From: Burkholderiales bacterium | GTDB taxonomy: Bacteria; Pseudomonadota; Gammaproteobacteria; Burkholderiales; Burkholderiaceae_C | NCBI GenBank assembly: GCA_011390055.1 | Contig: JAABTC010000147.1 | Span: 1 to 5,370, forward strand | Direction of reading: 5' to 3' | DNA: 5,370 nt | Part shown: positions 1 through 4,791 of the stretch, one piece after another | How the letters are laid out: every line of letters starts with the position of its first letter | How positions within the stretch are numbered: the stretch's first letter is position 1 | The notes under the pieces: model-generated | What the model was told of the DNA's origin: nothing | Databases searched by the model: none | Seen by the model: the letters and a program-made list of their open reading frames with translations, nothing else | Translations under genes and position numbers: made by a program

Positions 1-471
1 GCTGACGACGCGGTCCACGCCCATCACGAACACGCGCTCGCCCGCGACCAGCGGGGCGGTCGAGACACGCGAGTTCAGCCGCGCGCGCCATTTCGGCCCA
101 CTCGACGATCCGCGTTCGAGCACCACCAGTTCGTTGTCGCGCGTGACCACCGCGACAAAACGACCATCGCTGCCCACGGCTGCCGTCAGCCGGGCGCCGG
201 CGCTGCCGCGCCACAGCTCGCGGCCGGTGCCTGCTTCCAGCGCCAGCACCGTGCCATCGGCCGCCGCGACCACGAACTCGCCGTCGCGCGACGTGACGAT
301 CAAGCCGGGCGCCGCGCCATCGATGCGCGAATTCCAGACCAGCCGCCCGGCGATCTGCGGCGTGATGCTTTCCAGCGGTGTCGGCTTGGGTTTGTCGCTG
401 GAGCACGCACCGACCAGCAGCGCCACCAGGCATCCTGCGGCGAAGCGCGCTGCGCGCGGCCACCGCGTCAT
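1..471 (-). CDS. bamB: Outer-membrane protein assembly factor BamB, 5' part
   Basis: The first 157 codons are present; the gene runs off the window at base 1, and the full protein should be near 380-390 residues. BamB is a lipoprotein beta-propeller of the BAM complex, which folds beta-barrel proteins into the outer membrane. Residues 1-22 form a lipoprotein signal: basic MTRWPRAAR, a hydrophobic stretch, then the lipobox V-G-A-C with Cys23 as the lipidated residue. Ser24 follows, not Asp, which fits outer-membrane sorting. An earlier Cys14 (A-A-G-C) fits the lipobox less well. After the linker KPKPTPLESITPQ come propeller blades of the PQQ-like repeat type: LVWNSRIDG (44-52), FVVAAADGTVLALEAGTGRE (66-85) ending in LW, LTAAVGSDGRFVAVVTRDNE (95-114), and STAPLVAGERVFVMGVDRVV (137-156). 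The order yfgM-bamB is strongly conserved and supports the call. The gene der would be expected next. Confidence 0.95.
   Translation of the reverse strand, partial: MTRWPRAARFAAGCLVALLVGACSSDKPKPTPLESITPQIAGRLVWNSRIDGAAPGLIVTSRDGEFVVAAADGTVLALEAGTGRELWRGSAGARLTAAVGSDGRFVAVVTRDNELVVLERGSSSGPKWRARLNSRVSTAPLVAGERVFVMGVDRVVS
468..471 (-). other. yfgM/bamB ATGA overlap
   Basis: The bamB ATG (471-469) and the yfgM TGA (470-468) overlap as ATGA. Unlike ispG, bamB also has its own clear ribosome-binding site, so both coupling and fresh initiation are possible. Confidence 0.9.
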
Positions 472-1166
472 GGTGCGACTCCGGAGGCGGCCGCCGTCGT
501 GCCGGCAGCGCGGCCCGGGCTGCCGCCGAGCGAGGTCAGCTTGGCCTCCACCAGACGGCGGTAGTCGAGCTTCTCGTCCATGCCCTGGTACGCCGCTTCG
601 TACGACTTGCGAGCTTCCTCGCGCTTGCCCTGAGCGAGCAGCAGGTCGCCGCGGCGGTCGGCCACCAAGGCCGCGAAGCCCGGTGCGACCGCACCGCTGC
701 CGACGGCATCGAGCTGGGCCTGGGCTGCGTCCCACTGTTTCTTGTCCAGCAGCAAGCCTGCGGCGCGCAGCCGCGCCACCGCACGCAGGCCCTCGTCGCT
801 GCCGTTGTCGGCGGCCCAGGCCAGGCTGGCCAAGGCAGCGTCGAGCTGGCCCTTGTCGGCCTGCACCTTGGCGGCCAGCAGCGCGCCTTGCTGCGCATGA
901 GCGGTGCGCGGATAGCGCTCCTTCAGATCGCCGAAGATGCGCGTGCTGCGCTCGAGGTCGGCAGCCTGGCTTGCGCGTTCGAGCTCGTCGAACATCGCGC
1001 TGGCTTTCACGCCCTGCTCGCGCTGCCACCAGTTCCAGCCGTTCCACGCGGCGAACGCGCCGAGCGCCAGGATCAGCGTCCACGTGATGAGGTTGCCGTA
1101 CTGGTTCCAGAAGGCCTTGAGTTGATCGACTTGTTCCTGCTCTTGCAGGTCGAGATGGGTGGCCAT
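468..1166 (-). CDS. yfgM: YfgM family inner-membrane TPR protein (ancillary SecYEG translocon subunit)
   Basis: 232 residues, against 206 in E. coli YfgM. The N-terminus MATHLDLQEQEQVDQLKAFW is the family signature: a short acidic cytoplasmic segment before a membrane anchor. One membrane span lies at about residues 26-45 (LITWTLILALGAFAAWNGWN), then WWQREQG. Residues about 53-212 form a periplasmic, helical TPR-like domain with paired-helix pieces such as FGDLKERYPRTAHAQQGALL and RRGDLLLAQGKREEARKSYE. The last 20 or so residues are a Gly/Ala/Thr/Ser tail, probably disordered. Family knowledge: E. coli YfgM binds PpiD and SecYEG and assists periplasmic chaperones; it also affects RcsB stability. 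The start at 1166 is chosen on homology. The frame is open for 420 more codons upstream, but those lie over hisS in the wrong frame and are not protein-like. Position between hisS and bamB is the conserved one. Confidence 0.92.
   Translation of the reverse strand: MATHLDLQEQEQVDQLKAFWNQYGNLITWTLILALGAFAAWNGWNWWQREQGVKASAMFDELERASQAADLERSTRIFGDLKERYPRTAHAQQGALLAAKVQADKGQLDAALASLAWAADNGSDEGLRAVARLRAAGLLLDKKQWDAAQAQLDAVGSGAVAPGFAALVADRRGDLLLAQGKREEARKSYEAAYQGMDEKLDYRRLVEAKLTSLGGSPGRAAGTTAAASGVAP
479..482 (-). promoter_or_regulatory. Ribosome-binding site of bamB
   Basis: GGAG on the minus strand, within yfgM codons 229-230 (Gly-Val), lies 7 bases before the bamB ATG at 471. This is a standard Shine-Dalgarno match at good spacing and supports this start codon. 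Confidence 0.75.
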
Positions 1167-1201
1167 GGGAAGGGTGGGTGCGTCGGCTGGCGAAAGAAGG
1201 A
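1167..1201 (-). other. hisS-yfgM spacer without Shine-Dalgarno
   Basis: These 35 bases separate the hisS stop from the yfgM ATG. On the transcribed strand they are rich in C and T and end CACCCACCCTTCCC directly before the ATG, so no Shine-Dalgarno sequence is visible. I see no promoter and no terminator hairpin with a T run. Confidence 0.7.
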
Positions 1202-2488
1202 TTATGAGGTGCGCAGTTCGCGTGCCCAGGTCGCCGCATCGGTCAGCGGCCGGGTGAACTGCGCCGGCGCCGGCGCGCCGCGCAGCGGCTTGACGGCCAC
1301 CTCGCCGCGCGCCAACTCGTCCGCGCCGAAGATCAACGCGAACGCAGCGCCACTGGCGTCGGCGCGCTTGAACTGCGTCTTCATGCTGCCCCCGCCGGCG
1401 TTCATGACCACCGCCAGCCCCGCCGCGCGCAGCGCTTCGAGCACCGGCATCACCTGCACCAGCGCGTCGGGCTGGGGCACCAGCGCGTAGGCCGTGGGTG
1501 CAGCGAGCGGCGCGTGGATGCCGGCAGCTTCGAGCATCAACATCAGGCGCTCCAGGCCGAGGCCGAAGCCGATGGCCGGCGCGGGCTGGCCGCCGAGGGT
1601 TTCGATCAAACCGTCGTAGCGGCCGCCACCGCAGACCGTGCTCTGGGCCCCGAGCAGACCGCTCTTCCACTCGAACACGGTGCGGTTGTAGTAGTCCATG
1701 CCGCGCACCAGACGCGGGTTCACGGTGTAGGCCAAGCCGGCCGCGTCGAGCACTGCGCGCAGCGCATCGAAGTGGGCCAGCGAGTCCGCACCCAGGAACG
1801 CCATCAGCGTCGGCGCGCTCTCGATCACGCCGGCCAGCGCCGGGTTCTTGCTGTCCAGGATGCGCAGCGGGTTGCTGTGCAGGCGACGCGCCGCTTCGGC
1901 ATCGAGCTCGCTGGCATGCGCCTCGAAGTGTGCGACCAGCGCAGCGCGGTGCGCCTTGCGCTCTTCGGGCTGGCCCAGGCTGTTCAGTTCGAGCACGATG
2001 TGCTCGCCTTCGACCAGGCCGAGCTCGCGCCAGAACGCGCGCAGCATCAGGATCAGCTCGGCGTCCACATCCGGGCCGGCATGGCCGAGGGCCTCGACAT
2101 CGAGCTGGTGGAACTGCCGCGAACGGCCCTTCTGCGGCCGTTCGTGGCGGAACATCGGGCCCAGCTGCCAGATCCGCAACGGACCGTTGTAGAGCGCGTT
2201 GTGCTCGACCATCGCGCGCACGATGCCGGCGGTGGCTTCGGGCCGAAGGCTCAGGCGGTCGCCGTTCATCGCGTCCTGCCACGAGAACATCTCTTTCTCG
2301 ACGATGTCGGTGACTTCGCCGAGTCCGCGCACGAAGAGCGCGGTCGGCTCGACGATCGGCGTGCGCAGGTTGCGGTAGCCCCAGCGCTGCAGCAGATCGC
2401 GCGCCCTGCCCTCGACCCACTCCCATCCCGCAGCCTCGGCGGGCAGCAGATCGTTCATGCCTTTGACGGCCGTGATGCGTTCAACCAT
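1202..2488 (-). CDS. hisS: Histidyl-tRNA synthetase
   Basis: 428 residues, the normal size for a proteobacterial class II HisRS (E. coli 424). It charges tRNA-His with histidine in the cytosol, via histidyl-adenylate. It opens with ITAVKGMNDLLP, followed by the motif 1 region with RTPIVEPTALFVRGLGEVTD (42-61). Motif 2 follows: LRPEATAGIVRAM (81-93) and FRHERPQKGRSRQFHQLD (113-130), with Arg114 matching E. coli Arg113. The HisRS-specific motifs are LVRGMDYYNRTVFEW (260-274), whose Arg262 matches catalytic Arg259 of E. coli, and VCGGGRYDGL (285-294). Motif 3 is AIGFGLGLERL (305-315). The C-terminal anticodon-binding domain spans about 330-428 and includes GGGSMKTQFKRADASGA. The usual L in RGLDYY is M here, a conservative change. 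The ATG at 2488 gives the canonical N-terminus; its ribosome-binding site is weak and may sit in the hairpin just upstream. The stop is TAA, 35 bases before yfgM. Confidence 0.98.
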   Translation of the reverse strand: MVERITAVKGMNDLLPAEAAGWEWVEGRARDLLQRWGYRNLRTPIVEPTALFVRGLGEVTDIVEKEMFSWQDAMNGDRLSLRPEATAGIVRAMVEHNALYNGPLRIWQLGPMFRHERPQKGRSRQFHQLDVEALGHAGPDVDAELILMLRAFWRELGLVEGEHIVLELNSLGQPEERKAHRAALVAHFEAHASELDAEAARRLHSNPLRILDSKNPALAGVIESAPTLMAFLGADSLAHFDALRAVLDAAGLAYTVNPRLVRGMDYYNRTVFEWKSGLLGAQSTVCGGGRYDGLIETLGGQPAPAIGFGLGLERLMLMLEAAGIHAPLAAPTAYALVPQPDALVQVMPVLEALRAAGLAVVMNAGGGSMKTQFKRADASGAAFALIFGADELARGEVAVKPLRGAPAPAQFTRPLTDAATWARELRTS

Positions 2489-2499
2489 GATGTTTTTGC

Positions 2500-2516
2500 A
2501 CCGCCGGGTGGGCGGT
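2500..2516 (-). promoter_or_regulatory. Hairpin in the ispG-hisS spacer
   Basis: On the minus strand ACCGCC (2516-2511), loop CACCC (2510-2506) and GGCGGT (2505-2500) form a perfect 6-bp, GC-rich stem. The 5' arm begins with the last base of the ispG stop TGA (2518-2516). The 3' arm contains GGCGG, the only Shine-Dalgarno-like purine stretch before hisS, ending about 12 bases before the ATG. It is followed by GCAAAAACATC, not by a run of T, so it is not an intrinsic terminator. It could modulate hisS translation or mRNA stability. In such GC-rich DNA a 6-bp stem can also be chance. Confidence 0.45.
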
Positions 2517-3820
2517 CAATGCGGGTCGGCGACAGCCGCGCCGAAGCGCTTCTCGATGTAGTTTTCGACCAGCTGATGGAACTCGGTCGCGATGCCCTCA
2601 CCGCGCAGCGTCAGCGCTTTTTCGCCGTCGATGAAGACCGGTGCGGCCGGCGCTTCGCCAGTGCCCGGCAGGCTGATGCCGATGTCGGCGTGTTTGCTCT
2701 CGCCGGGGCCGTTGACGATGCAGCCCATCACCGCGACCTTGAGGTTCTCGACGCCGGGGTACTTCGCCTTCCACAGCGGCATCTGCGCGCGCAGGAAATC
2801 GTCGATCTGCTTGGCCAGCTCCTGGAAGGTGGTGCTGGTGGTGCGGCCGCAACCGGGGCACGCGGTGACGCTCGGGTTGAAGGTGCGCAGCCCGAGCGAC
2901 TGCAGGATCTCGAGCGCCACCACGACCTCCTGCGTGCGCGCCTCGCCGGGCTGCGGCGTGAGGCTGACGCGGATGGTGTCGCCGATGCCTTCCTGCAGCA
3001 GCACCGCCAGCGCGGTGGCCGAGGCGACCGTGCCCTTGGTGCCCATGCCGGCTTCGGTGAGCCCGAGGTGCAGCGCATAGTCGCAGCGAGCGGCCAGTGC
3101 GCGGTAGACCGAGATCAGGTCCTGCACACCGCTGACCTTGCAGCTGATGATGATGTTGTCGGCATCCAGGCCGATGTCGCGCGCATCGGCGGCCGAGCGC
3201 AGGGCCGACGACACCAGCGCCTGGTACATCACCTGCTTGGCGTCCCACGGCTCGGCGCGCAGCGCGTTCTCGTCCATCATCGACGCGAGCAATTCCTGGT
3301 CGAGGCTGCCCCAGTTGACGCCGATGCGCACCACCTTGTTCCAACGCGCCGCGGCTTCGACCATCATGCCGAACTGGCGGTCGCGCTTGTCGCCCTTGCC
3401 GACATTGCCGGGGTTGATGCGGTACTTCGACAGCGCCTGCGCCATCGCCGGGAAGTCGGTCAACAGCCGGTGCCCGTTGTAGTGGAAGTCGCCGACCAGC
3501 GGCACGTCGATGCCCATCCGGTCGAGCTGCTCTCGGATGTGCGGCACAGCCTCGGCCGCCTCGGGCGTGTTGACGGTGATCCGCACCAGTTCCGAGCCGG
3601 CGATCGCCAACTCCTTGACCTGGATGGCCGTGCCGATGACGTCGACCGTGTCGGTGTTGGTCATCGACTGGACCCGCACCGGCGCGTCGCCGCCCACGGT
3701 GACCACGTGCGAGCCCCAGCTGACACGGGCCTGGCGCGTCGCACGGCGCTGCGGCTGTGCCGCCACGATCGGTGCTTGATCGGCAGGCAAGCCGACGTCC
3801 AGCAGGTCGGGAGAGCTCAT
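2516..3820 (-). CDS. ispG: (E)-4-hydroxy-3-methylbut-2-enyl-diphosphate synthase IspG (GcpE)
   Basis: 434 residues. IspG carries out the penultimate step of the MEP pathway: it reductively opens 2-C-methyl-D-erythritol 2,4-cyclodiphosphate to HMBPP, using a [4Fe-4S] cluster and reduced flavodoxin or ferredoxin. It acts in the cytosol. The N-terminal barrel shows VQSMTNTDT (from residue 50), LVGDFHYNGH (108-117), RINPGNVGKGDKRD (134-147), RIGVNWGSL (165-173), LHLGLTEAG (250-258) and GIGDTIRVSLT (278-288). The C-terminal domain carries the cluster ligands Cys321 and Cys324 (ACPGCG), Cys367 (MGCIVNGPGE) and Glu374, equivalent to E. coli Cys270, Cys273, Cys305 and Glu312. It is longer than the 372-residue E. 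coli enzyme: about 20 extra residues at the N-terminus, about 11 between the second and third cysteine, and the rest dispersed. The longer form is usual in betaproteobacteria. The start is fixed by the ATGA overlap with rodZ. All key residues are present. Confidence 0.98.
   Translation of the reverse strand: MSSPDLLDVGLPADQAPIVAAQPQRRATRQARVSWGSHVVTVGGDAPVRVQSMTNTDTVDVIGTAIQVKELAIAGSELVRITVNTPEAAEAVPHIREQLDRMGIDVPLVGDFHYNGHRLLTDFPAMAQALSKYRINPGNVGKGDKRDRQFGMMVEAAARWNKVVRIGVNWGSLDQELLASMMDENALRAEPWDAKQVMYQALVSSALRSAADARDIGLDADNIIISCKVSGVQDLISVYRALAARCDYALHLGLTEAGMGTKGTVASATALAVLLQEGIGDTIRVSLTPQPGEARTQEVVVALEILQSLGLRTFNPSVTACPGCGRTTSTTFQELAKQIDDFLRAQMPLWKAKYPGVENLKVAVMGCIVNGPGESKHADIGISLPGTGEAPAAPVFIDGEKALTLRGEGIATEFHQLVENYIEKRFGAAVADPH
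3817..3820 (-). other. rodZ/ispG ATGA overlap
   Basis: The ispG ATG (3820-3818) and the rodZ TGA (3819-3817) share bases in ATGA. The sequence just before the ispG ATG (GCAGTTGCC) holds no recognisable Shine-Dalgarno motif, so ispG translation probably depends on ribosomes finishing rodZ. Confidence 0.9.
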
Positions 3821-4791
3821 GGCAACTGCAACCGGGCGACGTTGTCGCGCGTGTTGGGGCCAAGGTCAACGGCTGCGCCGCGGAAGCTGAGCTGGGTGGC
3901 TGCGGCGTTGCCGATGGTCAGCCGAAACGGCAGCACGCCTTCCACGGCCAGCGACTCTCCAGGCTGGACGCTGCGCGACAGAAGCACCGTGCCGCGCGCG
4001 TCCTGGACCTCGACCCACGACGCTGCACTGGCCTTCACCTGCAGCGCACTGCCGCCGGGGCCGGCCACCGCGCTGCTGGCGCGGGGGCCGGCCACCGAAC
4101 CGGTCAAGGCTTCCGGGGGCAGGGCCTGCACCGAATCGATCAAAGCCGACGCAGCCGCCGCGACGGCCGACGCCGCGCTGCCGACCACCGCCGGCAAGGA
4201 GGGCACGCCGGTGGCATCGCCCGCTGGGGCCGGCGTGCCTGTCAAAGCGCCCGCGCCGGGTGCCGACGCCGGGGCCGACACCGGCGCACTGCCGCTGGCC
4301 CGCAGCGAGCTCGGCATGCCGGGCCACCAGGTCATCCAGTGTTCGGGCAGCAACGCGAGCACCAGGGCCGCCAGCAAGACCACCGCCGTCGCCCAGAACA
4401 CCGGCTTGCGCAGGAGGCTGGACGCTCCCGGCTCGTGCCGCGTCGAGGCATCGCGGTAGCGCGCGTTGATGCCCTCGCCCAGGCGCGCCAGGCGCGGCAG
4501 GTCACCCGCCTGCGGCAGCTTGGCCAGTACCGGTCCGGCATCGATCTTCAGGGCCCGGCACACGGTCTGCGCCAAGGCGCGCGTGAAAGTCAGGTCGGGC
4601 AACTCGGCGTAGCGGTCGGCCTCCAGCGCCTCGAGCTTGCGCGGGGCCACCTTGATGGAAGCGGCGAGCGCGGCGATGTGCAGGCCGCGGCGCTCGCGCG
4701 CCTGGCGCAACATGGCGCCCGCACTGCCTTCGGCCGGCGCGGCGTCCAGCCCGGCCAGCCCGATCGGCGCCGTGTCGCGTGGCTCACTCAT
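3817..4791 (-). CDS. rodZ: Cytoskeleton protein RodZ (HTH, one membrane span, DUF4115)
   Basis: 324 residues, close to E. coli RodZ in size and layout. Residues about 25-92 form the cytoplasmic helix-turn-helix domain (GAMLRQARERRGLHIAALA, then LEALEADRYAELPDLTFTRA). Residues about 130-149 are the single membrane span (VFWATAVVLLAALVLALLPE), preceded by Arg/Lys, which fits an N-in topology. Residues about 165-248 are an Ala/Ser/Pro/Gly-rich periplasmic linker. Residues about 249-324 are the DUF4115 beta domain, with WVEVQDARG, LPFRLTIGNA and TRDNVARLQL. Family knowledge: RodZ binds MreB through its HTH domain and links it to the elongasome, keeping rod shape. The start MSEPRDTAP is chosen because it gives the usual length, has a ribosome-binding site, and produces the tight overlap with pilF. 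By eye the helix that meets MreB in E. coli (Phe60, Tyr64) has Phe69 here but Leu73 in place of the tyrosine. The linker holds a short in-frame duplication. Identification is firm. Confidence 0.95.
   Translation of the reverse strand: MSEPRDTAPIGLAGLDAAPAEGSAGAMLRQARERRGLHIAALAASIKVAPRKLEALEADRYAELPDLTFTRALAQTVCRALKIDAGPVLAKLPQAGDLPRLARLGEGINARYRDASTRHEPGASSLLRKPVFWATAVVLLAALVLALLPEHWMTWWPGMPSSLRASGSAPVSAPASAPGAGALTGTPAPAGDATGVPSLPAVVGSAASAVAAAASALIDSVQALPPEALTGSVAGPRASSAVAGPGGSALQVKASAASWVEVQDARGTVLLSRSVQPGESLAVEGVLPFRLTIGNAAATQLSFRGAAVDLGPNTRDNVARLQLP
4057..4097 (-). repeat. 14-bp direct repeat in the RodZ linker
   Basis: The plus-strand 14-mer ggggccggccaccg occurs at 4057-4070 and again, exactly, at 4084-4097. 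The 27-base period equals nine codons, so the protein repeats V-A-G-P at residues 233-236 and 242-245. It looks like a small in-frame duplication in a low-complexity linker where length is loosely constrained. It may also be chance in GC-rich Ala/Gly/Pro codons. Confidence 0.6.
4784..4791 (-). other. pilF/rodZ 8-base overlap
   Basis: The minus strand reads ATGAGTGA: the ATG (4791-4789) starts rodZ and the TGA (4786-4784) stops pilF in another frame. Such an overlap usually means the second gene is translated by coupling or re-initiation after the first. Confidence 0.9.

Noticed and set aside
468..2426. A 652-codon minus-strand frame that would fuse a long N-terminal part to YfgM
   Set aside because: Upstream of 1166 it overlaps hisS in the wrong frame and reads as Arg/Ala-rich nonsense. 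The YfgM family N-terminus MATHLDLQEQ begins at 1166.
2491..2516. Hairpin plus T run (TGTTTTTG on the plus strand) as an intrinsic terminator
   Set aside because: For minus-strand transcription the stem is followed by A residues, not T. For plus-strand transcription the T run comes before the stem. Neither direction fits a terminator.
2598..3869. A 423-codon minus-strand frame over ispG
   Set aside because: It is the neighbouring frame of ispG, with Arg/His/Gly-rich composition and no family features. IspG with all cluster ligands occupies the region.
1514..4459. A 981-codon open frame on the plus strand, opposite hisS, ispG and part of rodZ
   Set aside because: It is codon-aligned with ispG and hisS on the other strand and stays open because those genes avoid TTA, CTA and TCA. 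Its product has no recognisable domain, and the minus-strand genes are beyond doubt.
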